Assembly: GCA_963771735.1 (NCBI GenBank)
Contig: CAVYUN010000001.1
Coordinates: forward strand, 434,001 to 498,000
Length of the DNA: 64,000 nt
Direction: 5' to 3'
Origin: 66-474 sp963771735
GTDB taxonomy: Bacteria; Pseudomonadota; Gammaproteobacteria; Xanthomonadales; Rhodanobacteraceae
Under the pieces are notes generated by a model that was not told the origin of the DNA, did no database searches, and was given only the letters and a program-made list of their open reading frames with translations. Position 1 is the first letter of the stretch, and each line of letters begins with the position of its first letter. Positions 40,573-50,295 of this stretch are shown here, in pieces. The position numbers were made by a program, and so were the translations under genes.

Positions 40573-41439
40573 TTGGCCATGAAACACTTTCGATACCTGG
40601 TGCTCGCCTTGCTGCTGGTCACCGCGGCGGCCAACGCCGTCGTCATTCGCAGTGGCGTTCCGGACTCCAGATATCGGGTTTCCGACAACGCACTGCCGGC
40701 GCTGGCGGACCTGCCGTTCGAGGGCCACGGCACACTGATCGCGAAGCGCTGGGTACTCACGGCCGCGCACGCCGTGCAGATGATGATCGCAATGCCCGAG
40801 CATCGTTACGTGACCATCGCCGGCAAGCGCAGGGCGGTCGCGCGCATCATCGTCTACCCGGACTTCCCGAAAAGCTGGGCCACGTGGAACGAGCTGCTCA
40901 AACACATGAAGACGGAGGACCCGTCAGCGTGGATGGCGGGTTTCGCATCGTATCGGGCCGCCATGCACGACATCGCATTGCTGGAGCTGGCCAAGCCGGT
41001 GGAGGATGTCGAACCCGTGAAGCTCTATCTTCGCCCCGACGAACCCGGGCGCGTGGTGGAGATTTTCGGCAAGGGCGCAACCGGGAACAGTCTGACCGGT
41101 GCCGCGCCGGACGCCCCCCACCGAACCCGGCTGCGCCGTGCGTACAACCGGATCGTGGCCGCCGAAAACCAGTGGCTCTACTACAAGTTCGACTGCGGCA
41201 AAGCTGCCCTGCCGTTGGAGGGCATGACGGCCAGTGGCGACAGTGGCGGGCCTGTCATGATCAAGGATCACGGCACGTGGAAGCTGGCCGGGGTTGCGCA
41301 AGGCCTGGACGGAACGAAGTCGGACCTGCTGGCCATGCGCGCCGGAACCTTTCGCATGGGGCTCTGCGGGCAGGTTGTGTCCGCTACACGCGTTTCCTTC
41401 TACAGGTCCTGGATCGAAGACACCATCAAGAACCAGTGA
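40573..41439 (+). CDS. Exported trypsin-like serine protease
   Basis: 288 aa with signal peptide (MKHFRYLVLALLLVTAAANA). The S1 triad is complete: His in VLTAAHAV, Asp in HDIALLELAKPV, Ser in ASGDSGGPVMI. AAGGA at 40562-40566 lies six bases before a TTG (40573) and twelve before an ATG (40579), so the TTG may be the real start; both give the same signal peptide. It is 17 bases after the DJ-1 gene and may share its transcript. Substrate unknown. Confidence 0.88.
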   Translation: MAMKHFRYLVLALLLVTAAANAVVIRSGVPDSRYRVSDNALPALADLPFEGHGTLIAKRWVLTAAHAVQMMIAMPEHRYVTIAGKRRAVARIIVYPDFPKSWATWNELLKHMKTEDPSAWMAGFASYRAAMHDIALLELAKPVEDVEPVKLYLRPDEPGRVVEIFGKGATGNSLTGAAPDAPHRTRLRRAYNRIVAAENQWLYYKFDCGKAALPLEGMTASGDSGGPVMIKDHGTWKLAGVAQGLDGTKSDLLAMRAGTFRMGLCGQVVSATRVSFYRSWIEDTIKNQ

Positions 41440-41641
41440 TCCTCTGGCTTCATCCGGACGATCGCTGGGTGGTCACTCGTGCGTTCGGTCATGGGAATCG
41501 TTCAATCTGGTGATTGCCACAACGGCCCTTTGGTGCGGTTCGATTCGGATCGCGACTGTCTCACAGTGGCCGCTTCCGGCCATTCAACACCTGCACAGTG
41601 CGAGCAACCGCAAGCGATCGCAACCGCAAACATGACTCGCG

Positions 41642-43660
41642 TTACTTCCCCGCCACGCTGCTGACCGATGCACTCCCCGGCCCGATGTATTTCGCGAGGA
41701 ACGCGGTGATCATCGTGAACAATTGTTCGTTGTGCTGGTCGCTGACGAAGCCGTGCAGCTCGTGCGGTTCGGCCAGCCACTGGTAGGGCTTGCCGGCGGC
41801 CTGCAGCGCGGCGCGCAGCTCGGTGGCATTCTGGAACGGCACGCGTGGATCGTCTTCGCCGTGCGCGATCAGCACCGGCACGTTGAAGTTGTCGAGCATG
41901 CTGGCCGGTGAAATCGCGTAGGCGTCCTGCGGCGTGCCGATGGCGCGCGTGAAGTAGCGTTGCCCGTACACGTCGTCGCTGGCGTCGCCCTTCTGCATGA
42001 CCAGCCGCCAGTCGTACACGCCGGCGTAGTCGATCGCGCACTGGTACAGCTTCGGCGCCAGGATCGGTTGCATCAGCGCTGCGTAACCACCGAAGCTGCC
42101 GCCGAACACGCAGATGCGTTTCGGGTCGGCATAGCCTTGCGCGATGGTCCATTGCACGCCGTCGATCAGATCCTGCTGGATGCCGGTGCCGAATTGCCGG
42201 TAGCCGCTGTCCTGGAAGTACTGGCCGCGGCCGCTGGAGCCGCGGTAGTCGATCTGCAGCACCGCGTAGCCGCGGTCGGCCAAAAGCGCGGCCCATGGAT
42301 CGAAGAACCAGTCGTCGGCGACGCCGATCGGGCCGCCGTGCGGCATCAGCACCATCGGCAGGTTTTTCAGCGGCACGCCGTTCGGCACCGTCAGGAAACC
42401 TTGCAGCGCCACCCCGGCGCTGTCGCGGAAGCGGACCAGCGTGCGATGCGGCATCGCGGCGGGATCGATCGACGGCAGCACGCGGTACAGCGGCGTGGTT
42501 TTGCCGGACGCCGTGTCGTACAGCGCGACCACGCCCGGATCGCGGTCGCTCTGGGTGTCGAGCAGCAGGGCCGAACCGTCGCGGCTGCCATCCAGCAGTT
42601 GCACCACCTGACCAGGGTTTTGCGCGGCCAGCGTGTGCATGATGCGTGCGTACTTGTCGGCGCCGATGAACTTGACCAGCGGCGCGCCGCCGGCTTCGAA
42701 GATCGCCGCGATGGGCGTGCCGGTGACCGGATTCCACATCACTGCGCTGGCCGAGGAGAACGGGTCCGACGCCAGCACTTCGCGACCGCTGCCATCGAGG
42801 TTCATCTGGATCAACTGGTTGGGACCGCCGTCGGTGCTGGACAACGCATAGACGTGCTTGCCGTCGGCACCGAGCTGCAACGGATCGAACACCTCGCCGA
42901 CGGCGGCGTCCGGCAGCCGCTTCCAGTCCTTGCCGTTGCTGCTGGTGAACACCGCGGCGTGCATGCCGGGGGCTTCGCCGACCGCGATGCGTGCGACACC
43001 GCCGGCCGGCATCAGCACCATGCCGGCGTGTTCGATGGCGCCGATTTGCGTGGCGTGGCCGGTGCCGGTGTAGACGTCGTACAGATAGCTGTCGCCATTG
43101 CGCCAGAGTCCGGGGATCGATTCGTCGGGCATCTGGGTGACGCTGAGGTACAGGTGTCCGTCCAGCGCCGGGGTCGCGCCGATGATGGTCGGGTCGCCGG
43201 CCGAGAAGTTCAGCAGCGTCGCGCTGTCGATGTGGCCCGATCCGAAGTAGCTGTCGCGCAGGCTGTACAGGAAGCGCTTGTCGCTGCCGTCGTCGTTGAC
43301 CGCGATGACCTGGGTGATCAGTTGCGGGCCTTCCAGCGTGCCGCTGTCTCCGGCCAGCGCGACCACCAGGCGATGGTCGCTGACCCACACGATCTGCACG
43401 GGCCGCAGCGTCGGGGTCATGTCCAGCCGGCTGACCGGCGTCATGCCCGGCAGCTTGAGGATGCCGATCGCGGCGCGCGCGTCGGTGCTGTCGCCGTTCT
43501 TCGGCACCACCACCGCCAGTTCATGGCCGTCCGGCGAAATCACCGGATCCTGCAGCGGCGGATTCTGCACGAAGTCCGAAACCGGAAGCGCCGCGGCGTG
43601 CGCCGCGAAACCGAACATTGCGAGGGCCGCGCAGCCCGCCCATCCGATCTTGCGTGTCAT
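41642..43660 (-). CDS. Secreted S9 family peptidase, intact copy
   Basis: 672 aa, start ATG at 43660 with a signal peptide (MTRKIGWAGCAALAMFGFAA). The N-terminal 400 residues form a beta-propeller-like region (VISPDGHELAVVV). The catalytic alpha/beta hydrolase domain has Ser about 522 (VFGGSFGGYAALM), Asp about 604 (GEDDPRVP) and His about 636 (HELHGF). PHGGPIGVADDW forms the oxyanion region. Members release dipeptides or cleave short peptides outside the cytoplasm. Its 3' end was duplicated to 37,294-37,671. Confidence 0.93.
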   Translation of the reverse strand: MTRKIGWAGCAALAMFGFAAHAAALPVSDFVQNPPLQDPVISPDGHELAVVVPKNGDSTDARAAIGILKLPGMTPVSRLDMTPTLRPVQIVWVSDHRLVVALAGDSGTLEGPQLITQVIAVNDDGSDKRFLYSLRDSYFGSGHIDSATLLNFSAGDPTIIGATPALDGHLYLSVTQMPDESIPGLWRNGDSYLYDVYTGTGHATQIGAIEHAGMVLMPAGGVARIAVGEAPGMHAAVFTSSNGKDWKRLPDAAVGEVFDPLQLGADGKHVYALSSTDGGPNQLIQMNLDGSGREVLASDPFSSASAVMWNPVTGTPIAAIFEAGGAPLVKFIGADKYARIMHTLAAQNPGQVVQLLDGSRDGSALLLDTQSDRDPGVVALYDTASGKTTPLYRVLPSIDPAAMPHRTLVRFRDSAGVALQGFLTVPNGVPLKNLPMVLMPHGGPIGVADDWFFDPWAALLADRGYAVLQIDYRGSSGRGQYFQDSGYRQFGTGIQQDLIDGVQWTIAQGYADPKRICVFGGSFGGYAALMQPILAPKLYQCAIDYAGVYDWRLVMQKGDASDDVYGQRYFTRAIGTPQDAYAISPASMLDNFNVPVLIAHGEDDPRVPFQNATELRAALQAAGKPYQWLAEPHELHGFVSDQHNEQLFTMITAFLAKYIGPGSASVSSVAGK

Positions 43661-43825
43661 CCCATGGCTTCCCCTTCGAACCACGGGCGAGTATGCCACT
43701 TCGGGCGCGTGGTCAGGGCGGCATGCGCGTGATTGGAAGATGCGACCGCACTACCCTGCGTAGCGTCGTGACCTGAGGAAACTGATGAGGCAGGCGGCGA
43801 AGCCACCCTGGGACAAGATTGATGC

Positions 43826-44152
43826 TCAGGAATGCGTTGGCGCATCCTGAGGTTCTGCGGCATGGCTGCGCTTCCTGGCTACTTCCAGCGCGACGATTGT
43901 CTCCAGCACTTCGTAAGCGATCTGTTCGATGCGCTTTTGCAAATCAAGCGGAAGCAGTTTGTCCGGCAGGCCAGCCATGCTGGCGATGGCGTGCATCACT
44001 TTGCGTGCGGCCTCGGGGGCACTTGTGCGGTACCCACCCATGTAGATGGTGATGATCCATCGCAAAGTCTCGTCCGTTACCCCACTGATCGCGGTGATCT
44101 GCGCCTCGACGCCTGCCTCGGTAGGGCTCGGCAGTTGCGGTACCAATGGCAT
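43826..44152 (-). CDS. Small hypothetical protein
   Basis: 108 aa from the ATG at 44152 (MPLVPQLPSPTEAGVEAQIT), with GGGAGAG nine bases upstream. An ATG at 44206 would add 18 residues. The protein appears alpha-helical with MGGYRTSAPEAARKVMHAIA and a C-terminal KRIEQIAYEVLETIVALEVARK helix. No membrane segment, signal or known motif is visible. It lies between a peptidase gene and a TPR gene, both in the same direction. Confidence 0.6.
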   Translation of the reverse strand: MPLVPQLPSPTEAGVEAQITAISGVTDETLRWIITIYMGGYRTSAPEAARKVMHAIASMAGLPDKLLPLDLQKRIEQIAYEVLETIVALEVARKRSHAAEPQDAPTHS

Positions 44153-44295
44153 TTCTCTATCTCTCCCGGAGGCCGTCGTTGTTCGTGCGACGCATGGCCC
44201 ATGCAATGATTTTTTGTCGGCGCCGGGAAATTACACCACGCATGGGTTCCGGCGACGCGTGTTGCGCAAGCTGACCGTTCGCCCGAACGCCACGT

Positions 44296-46098
44296 TCATT
44301 CCACCGTTTCGGTGGTGTACTTCTTCGCGAGTTGCCGGAAGCGCGGATCGGCCCGCAACGACTGGTACATCGGATTGATGGCCAGGTCGCTGCAGCCGAT
44401 CGGAGTGGCCGGACAGATGGATTCCAGCAGTTGCAGTGCGGGTTGGGTCTGGCCGAGCACGAGATAGAGCTGCAACAGGTTGGACGCGACATCCGGATTG
44501 GACTGGTGGCGGCTCAGATCCTTGAGCGCTGCCAGCGCCTGCGGCATCAGGGCGGGATCGCTGACTGCCCGATACACCAACCGACCGGCCGCGACCTGCT
44601 GCTTGTCCAGCGGCGTGGCCGGTTGCACGCGATCGAACGCCGCCAGCATCTGGTCGTACTGATGCAACTGCCGGTGGGCGTACGCGAGTTCAAACGCGCT
44701 GTCCACGTCGACGGGATCGAGCCGCAGTAGAGCTTCGGTTGCCTGGATGGCCTGCGCCCAGTTACCGAGATCCTGATCGTCGACCGCCAGGTTGTTCCAG
44801 GCAGTGGCGTTGGCAGGATCGAGCAGCGTGGCTTCCTGGATTTGCGCCAGCGCCGGCTCCAGCGGCAGCACATTTCCGTCATCGACATGCGCGGCAACGT
44901 TGCTGGGATCGAGCGCCAGCGCCTTGCGGTATTCCGTCCGCGCCTGGGCCAGATCGGGCGGATCGGCGGAGGCATCCGCATTGCCCAGGGCCACCCACGC
45001 GTCGGCATTGCCCGGGTCGAGCGCCAGGGCTTTTTGCGCATGCGCGCGGATCGACGGCAGCGTGGTCTTGATCGGCAAATCCGAGTTTTGTGTCAGGTCG
45101 AGTAGCACGTGTGCAAGCCAGGCATGGGCCTCGGCGTAATCGGGATCGAGGCTGAGAGCCTGCTCGAAATCCTGGCGCGCGGCCGCATAGCTCGTGGCGT
45201 CGTGCTTTTCCAGGAGCGCGCGGCCCTTCAGCACAAGCTCGTGGGCGGCGGGGTTGCGGGTGCCGCCCGCAGGCTGGTCGGCTTGCGCGAACTTCACCTG
45301 CAACGCCTGCGCGATCGCCTGCGAGACCTTGTCCTGCACCTGGAAGATGTTGGCGAACGAGTCGTCGTAATGCTTCGACCATTTCTGGTAACCGCTGCGC
45401 GTATCCACCAGTTCGGTGGTGATCCGCACCTCGTCGCCCGCGCGCGCGATGCTGCCGTGCAGGATGTGGGCGACGTCCAGGGCCTTGCCGATGGCCTGGG
45501 CCGATTCATGGCTGTCGCGGTAGCGGGAAGCGGTATCCCAGGCAATCACCCGCAGCGCGGGATTCTGGCCGAGCGCGTCGGTGAGCTCCTCGGTGATGCC
45601 ATCGCTGAAGTATTGCTGTTTCGGATCGCCAGAGAGGTTCTTGAACGGCAGCACCACGATGGTGCCGGCCGGTGGATCGAAGGCGGCGCCCTCGGCCGCG
45701 GCCGGCGCGGACGCCTGGACGAGCTTGGCCGGCGCGCCGCGGCGGATGAAATATCCCGAAGCCAGCAGCACGATCGCAACGGCCATCACCCCGATGATCG
45801 CGAAGTCCAGCTTGCGCGCGGTCGAGTGCGTGATCGCCGCGTTCGGTGCGATCTCGCTCTCGCGTTTCAGGCCTTGCGGGGTCAACTCGTAGAACCACGC
45901 AAACGCGAGCCAGAACGGAAAACCGATGATGCCGGCGATCACGAACCAGCGGGTGATCCAGCCGGGCGCCCCGAATGACGGTGCCAGCTGCGAAATGCCT
46001 TGCGCCAACGCCCAGATGGCACCGGCGTAAAGCACCGCGGCGCGCGGCACGTTGCGGCGCTTGAGTTCCTCAAGCAAACCCGGTTTTCGTGATGCCAT
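44296..46098 (-). CDS. TolB/FlgO-like TPR membrane protein, intact
   Basis: 600 aa from the ATG at 46098 (MASRKPGLLEELKRRNVPRA). Two helices near the N terminus (AAVLYAGAIWALAQGIS, FVIAGIIGFPFWLAFAWFY), ELTPQGLKRESE, then a third helix near residue 105. A FlgO/TolB-like domain (TIVVLPFKNLSGDPKQQYFS, ILHGSIARAGDEVRITTEL) is followed by about seven TPR-like repeats. This is the only one of three homologues in the window with an undamaged frame. Function unknown; domain order suggests a membrane-anchored scaffold. Confidence 0.87.
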   Translation of the reverse strand: MASRKPGLLEELKRRNVPRAAVLYAGAIWALAQGISQLAPSFGAPGWITRWFVIAGIIGFPFWLAFAWFYELTPQGLKRESEIAPNAAITHSTARKLDFAIIGVMAVAIVLLASGYFIRRGAPAKLVQASAPAAAEGAAFDPPAGTIVVLPFKNLSGDPKQQYFSDGITEELTDALGQNPALRVIAWDTASRYRDSHESAQAIGKALDVAHILHGSIARAGDEVRITTELVDTRSGYQKWSKHYDDSFANIFQVQDKVSQAIAQALQVKFAQADQPAGGTRNPAAHELVLKGRALLEKHDATSYAAARQDFEQALSLDPDYAEAHAWLAHVLLDLTQNSDLPIKTTLPSIRAHAQKALALDPGNADAWVALGNADASADPPDLAQARTEYRKALALDPSNVAAHVDDGNVLPLEPALAQIQEATLLDPANATAWNNLAVDDQDLGNWAQAIQATEALLRLDPVDVDSAFELAYAHRQLHQYDQMLAAFDRVQPATPLDKQQVAAGRLVYRAVSDPALMPQALAALKDLSRHQSNPDVASNLLQLYLVLGQTQPALQLLESICPATPIGCSDLAINPMYQSLRADPRFRQLAKKYTTETVE

Positions 46099-46300
46099 GG
46101 GATGGAACGTTCCCTGCCGGCGACGGCGCGGTATCGCGCAAGTCTCGGCGGTTGCGGGCTCCGGTGCAAGCGGATGTGTCGTTCCGCCGCGCACGCTGTC
46201 GCACCGATGATCTCCTTCCCCTTCTCGCTCGAAGTTTGGTAGATTCGACTTACCGTCGGTGATCAGAGAACAGTAGCCGGCGCTGTCAGGGGACAGGGGA

Positions 46301-47197
46301 ATGGATGTGGAACAGGCTTGGTATTACACCGACGCCGACGGGTCGGTGGTTGGTCCGCACCCGAGACGGACGCTCGAAGCACTTCGCGCCAGCGAGGCGA
46401 TCTCGCCGGAAACATTGGTCTGGACCGAAGGGATGGACGACTGGGCTGCCTATCACGCCTCCGGGCTGCAGCCCGAATCGCGCACCCCTCCACCCGACCC
46501 GGATAATCAACCGGAGCCATTGACTCCTTCGGCATGGCGTCAACGCCGAGAGACTCTGGAGCCCAGCGGGTACGGTGTCGAATCCGGCAGAACGTTTCGG
46601 CCAAGCAATCTGCCCCCCGAGCCGGCCGTCGATGATGACGGCTGGCAATCCACGAAGCCCGCGCCCTGGCGCAGATACTTCGCGCGGATGCTCGACACGA
46701 TGATCTTCGGTTTTTTGTTCAGCGCCTTGGTGGCGATGTCGTTGGCAGCGCTTGATCCGGGGTTGTTCGACAAGTTCTATGGCAGGAACGGATTACTGCA
46801 TAACGGATTGCTGGCCACCCTGATCGTCTTGATCTTCGCGATGCCGTTTGAAGCTCTGGTCATTGGATTGACCGGCACCAGTATCGGCAAGTGGATTTTC
46901 GGCGTAAGGATCACGCAGGCGTCCGGCCGGTCCATCGGATTGGCAAGGGCCTTCGGCAGAGAGGTGGGTGTCTGGTTTTTCGGCTTGGGAATTGGTGTCC
47001 CGCTCGTCTCCCTTTTCACGCTGATCTTCTCGTACATACGACTCAAGGATGATGGTGTTGCGCGTTGGGACCGCGAGCGACCTTGGCTCGTCACCTACAG
47101 GCCGTCAGGTGCGCTGCAATGGGTCCTTTCCATATCCGGGTTTCTGCTCTGGCTCGTTTTAGCGGTCGTTTTCTCGATGTTGGGCGCGAGGAGATAA
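46301..47197 (+). CDS. GYF_2 (DUF4339) and RDD domain membrane protein
   Basis: 298 aa. Residues about 5-55 form a GYF_2 domain (AWYYTDADGSVVGPHPRRTL ... TLVWTEGMDDWAAY). After a proline-rich linker, residues about 125-275 form an RDD domain with WRRYFARMLDTMIFGFLF, GKWIFGVRITQASG and several helices. RDD proteins are small integral membrane proteins, some implicated in ion transport. The GYF_2 domain probably binds a cytosolic peptide. AGGGGA precedes the ATG. The next gene begins 5 bases after its stop and has the same GYF_2 domain. Confidence 0.88.
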   Translation: MDVEQAWYYTDADGSVVGPHPRRTLEALRASEAISPETLVWTEGMDDWAAYHASGLQPESRTPPPDPDNQPEPLTPSAWRQRRETLEPSGYGVESGRTFRPSNLPPEPAVDDDGWQSTKPAPWRRYFARMLDTMIFGFLFSALVAMSLAALDPGLFDKFYGRNGLLHNGLLATLIVLIFAMPFEALVIGLTGTSIGKWIFGVRITQASGRSIGLARAFGREVGVWFFGLGIGVPLVSLFTLIFSYIRLKDDGVARWDRERPWLVTYRPSGALQWVLSISGFLLWLVLAVVFSMLGARR

Positions 47198-47202
47198 TTG
47201 CC

Positions 47203-48801
47203 TTGCTTCTGCGAATCGACGGAATACAGTCGGGTCCCTACGCAGCCGATGAGATCGAACGCAGGTACCGCGATGGTGACTTGGGCCGCCGCGTGATGTC
47301 GTGGCGTGAAGGCGAAGATCACTGGATCTCGTTGGGCAAACGCTGGCCTGGCCGTGAACGCTCGGTGTTTGCCGCGTGCTGCATCGGTGTCGCCCTGCTT
47401 GCTTCCTTTGGTGCAGCAGCCGCGGCTCGGTCGCAGCTCAAGATGCTGCCATTGTCCCTGCAGACCGGCGCAGTCCTGTGGCTTCTGGTTGGTCTCCTCG
47501 TTTGCATCGTGGCAGCCACGTTGTTGATGACGTGGCGCGCCACGTCGAAAGCCGCGAAACGCAGCTTGGCGGTCGTGGTCTTGTCGATTGCAGCCATGGT
47601 GGCGTGCGCATGGTCGCTCGCAGCCGCTTCGATCGATTATGCGGTACTGCGGATACGGCAACAGGCACCCAATGCGGCGGTGACGTTCGATGAAGCGGAC
47701 AATGCGATCCGCGTCCAGGGACACCTCGGCGCTCGTCTGAATGCGCAGTTCCAAGAAGCATTGAATCGCCATCCAGGCGCACACATGGTCGTGCTCGACA
47801 GTCCCGGCGGGTTGGTCTCGGATGCGCTCGACCTGGCAGACACGGTACGCAGCAACAGACTGGCGGCGAGAATTGAAGGGATTTGCGCGAGCGCGTGCGT
47901 GGCCGTATGGGCAGCCTCGCCCGATCGCGAAATGAGCGCAACCTCGCTCGTGGGCCTTCACGAACTGCGCAACACGATCAAATTGCCATCCGAATACCTG
48001 GCGAAGGCCGACGCCGAGAGCGACGGCCGATACGATTCTCTTTTGCGAAGCGCAGGGTTCGATGAAGCGACGATTCGAAAAGGAAATCAAACGCCGCCGA
48101 CGCAAATATACTGGCTCAATCCCGTACAGGTGGGTACCGCCGGAGCTCAAGTAGTCGTCGTAGGTCGCGACGGCACTCCTCTATCAGCTGCGATGGCTAA
48201 ATGGCTGTGGGCGGAGCACGCATTCGGAGAACGCAGCAGCACCGCCAGATTGATGGCGGCGGTGCGTGAGAATGCGCCCATGCTCGTTTCTCGCCATGCT
48301 GAAGCCATTTATGACGCATGGTTGACAAATACCCCAAGTGCGATCAACCAGGCAATGGAATCGTTGTCCTCGGACGCTCTGGTATTTGCGTTACTACGTG
48401 CAACCGACAAGGCGACCGTCAGCTGGGCGCAATCTTTGTATACGGTGACCGGCAATTACGCATCAGGCAGGGCCATGTGCTCACTGGCATACGGCAAAGG
48501 CGCTGTTTCGAAGGCTGTCGCCCTGGCGTTGGCCAATACATCCAACGACAACCTCGGCAAACTCGTAAGCACGACCAATCAGTTTGATGTCATGCATCGA
48601 TTGCCGGCATCACCGGATCTGACTATTGCCGCCGTGCTGCGACGAGCCGACGCCGATACCAGGAAGTGGGGTTATCCCGCGAAACCGGATTGGACTGGTC
48701 GTGAATGGTGCCAGTACAGGCTTGCGTACTACAGTTACGCTCTGCGGTTGCCAATCCCCCAAGCCGCCGAAGCAGTGCGTTATTTCGAACTGCACCACTG
48801 A
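47203..48801 (+). CDS. GYF_2 and ClpP/SppA-like protease membrane protein
   Basis: About 532 aa from a TTG at 47203, with AGGAG about ten bases upstream; no ATG fits. It begins directly with a GYF_2 domain (LLRIDGIQSGPYAADEIERR ... MSWREGEDHWISL). Three hydrophobic helices (residues about 58-150) follow, then a ClpP/crotonase-fold region like COG3904 periplasmic proteins: VVLDSPGGLVSDALDLADTV, the candidate Ser in ICASACVAVWAA, and SLVGLHE. The remaining 250 residues are unfamiliar. It is translationally close to the GYF_2-RDD gene and probably works with it. Confidence 0.8.
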   Translation: MLLRIDGIQSGPYAADEIERRYRDGDLGRRVMSWREGEDHWISLGKRWPGRERSVFAACCIGVALLASFGAAAAARSQLKMLPLSLQTGAVLWLLVGLLVCIVAATLLMTWRATSKAAKRSLAVVVLSIAAMVACAWSLAAASIDYAVLRIRQQAPNAAVTFDEADNAIRVQGHLGARLNAQFQEALNRHPGAHMVVLDSPGGLVSDALDLADTVRSNRLAARIEGICASACVAVWAASPDREMSATSLVGLHELRNTIKLPSEYLAKADAESDGRYDSLLRSAGFDEATIRKGNQTPPTQIYWLNPVQVGTAGAQVVVVGRDGTPLSAAMAKWLWAEHAFGERSSTARLMAAVRENAPMLVSRHAEAIYDAWLTNTPSAINQAMESLSSDALVFALLRATDKATVSWAQSLYTVTGNYASGRAMCSLAYGKGAVSKAVALALANTSNDNLGKLVSTTNQFDVMHRLPASPDLTIAAVLRRADADTRKWGYPAKPDWTGREWCQYRLAYYSYALRLPIPQAAEAVRYFELHH

Positions 48802-49171
48802 TCGAAGCAGGCGCGAAGTCGGATGTTTATGGATTGCGTCATTGTTGCGCATGCAGCGGTGTGCCTGACCGAGATCGACGTTGCGAGACAACCCGGGTAT
48901 CCGCGAAGCAGACCGGCAATCCCGGTCCGATTGCGCCCAGACCACGAGAACCCGCAATCACTGTTTCCCGGCAGCACACCTGCAACCTCAGCGGATGTTG
49001 CCGGCCCCGCCAGCGCCTTGCGGAACGTCGCGATCCGGCTGCGTTGCTGGCCTACGTCCCCTTTTACCTTGCGGGCATGACGACGGGCACGCTTGAATGG
49101 CGGTGCAATCGGCTACGCTGGAACGATCCGCAATCGGCATTCCTTTCGTCTTGATCGACACCAGGCCCGCC
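48802..49171. other. 370-base gap, no gene seen
   Basis: No frame shows protein-like composition or a ribosome binding site with a sensible start, and no repeat or strong hairpin stood out. It must contain the promoter of the next gene. Confidence 0.4.
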
Positions 49172-50182
49172 ATGAAAGCGCTTCTCCCCTTGATCCTGCT
49201 GGCCGCGGCGGCGCCCTCCGCCGTAGTTGCGGCGCCCGCGCCGCTCGCACCGCAAGCCGTGATCAAGATGCCCGGCGGCGCCCACGGCATCGGTTTCGAC
49301 GACATCGGCTTCGTTCCGCAACTCGACCGCATCACGATCCCGGCCGGCACGACCGGCAAGCTGGTGCTGATGGATCCGGTGACGCATGCGCTGACCGTCA
49401 TCCCGGGCGTGAGCACTGCCCCGAAGGTCAAATCGTTCCGTGAAGGCACCACCTCCGCGATTTACGCCGAGGGCTACCTGTTCGCCAGCGATCACGATCC
49501 GACCGAGATCGTGACGATCGACCCGCACACGCACGCGGTGTTGGCACGCACCAAGCTCGCGAGCGGGCCGGATTACGTCCGCTACGTCGCACGCACCCGT
49601 GAAATCTGGGTGACCGAACCCGGCAAGGCGCAGATCCAGGTGTTCAAGCTTGCCGTCGATCCCAGGCCGACACTGACACCCGAAACGGTGATCCCGGTTG
49701 CCGGCGGGCCGGAGTCGCTGGAGATCGACGACCCGCGCAACCGCGCCTATTCGAACCTGTGGAAGGACAAGACGGTGGAAATGGAACTCACCACGCACAA
49801 GGTCCTGGCCGAGTGGCCGAACACCTGCAAGGGCTCCAACGGCATCGCCATCGACGAAGCCCGCGACCACGTCTTCGTCGCCTGCGGCGAAGGCAAGGTC
49901 GTGACGCTGGCGCCCACCGAGCACGGCAAGGTGGTCGCGAGTGCGCGCGCCGGCGCCGGCATCGACATCATCAGCTACAGCCCGAAGCTGCATCATTTGT
50001 ATGTCCCGGGGGCGCACGCCGGCACCCTCACGATTTTCGACGTGGCCGCCTCGGGGGCGCTGAAGCCGACGGCCGAGTACAGGACCGCGCAGCACGCGCA
50101 CTGCGTCGCCGACGACAACGATGGCCACGTGTTCGTGTGCGATCCGCGAGCCGGCGCGATCCTGGCCATCGACGACCACTGA
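49172..50182 (+). CDS. Exported YncE-like beta-propeller protein
   Basis: 336 aa with signal peptide (MKALLPLILLAAAAPSAVVA). The mature part consists of repeated blades such as HDPTEIVTIDPHTHAVLART, RDHVFVACGEGKVVTLAP and HHLYVPGAHAGTLTIFDV, typical of YncE/40-residue NHL-like propellers. Metal or peptide ligands have been suggested for relatives, but nothing here identifies one. The start at 49172 is the only one that gives a signal peptide. It is convergent with the VIT-family gene. Confidence 0.85.
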   Translation: MKALLPLILLAAAAPSAVVAAPAPLAPQAVIKMPGGAHGIGFDDIGFVPQLDRITIPAGTTGKLVLMDPVTHALTVIPGVSTAPKVKSFREGTTSAIYAEGYLFASDHDPTEIVTIDPHTHAVLARTKLASGPDYVRYVARTREIWVTEPGKAQIQVFKLAVDPRPTLTPETVIPVAGGPESLEIDDPRNRAYSNLWKDKTVEMELTTHKVLAEWPNTCKGSNGIAIDEARDHVFVACGEGKVVTLAPTEHGKVVASARAGAGIDIISYSPKLHHLYVPGAHAGTLTIFDVAASGALKPTAEYRTAQHAHCVADDNDGHVFVCDPRAGAILAIDDH

Positions 50183-50295
50183 TCGTCGTCCGCGAACGCC
50201 TGCCGGAGTCATGGCACTTCGGCCAGTGCCGACGCGCCACGGCCGTTGGCGATCACCCGATTTTGCGCAGCAGTCGGTCCGGGTTCTGCAACCGG

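Noticed and set aside
41960..43732. A 590-codon plus-strand open frame
   Set aside because: It is antisense to the intact S9 peptidase gene with signal peptide and catalytic triad.
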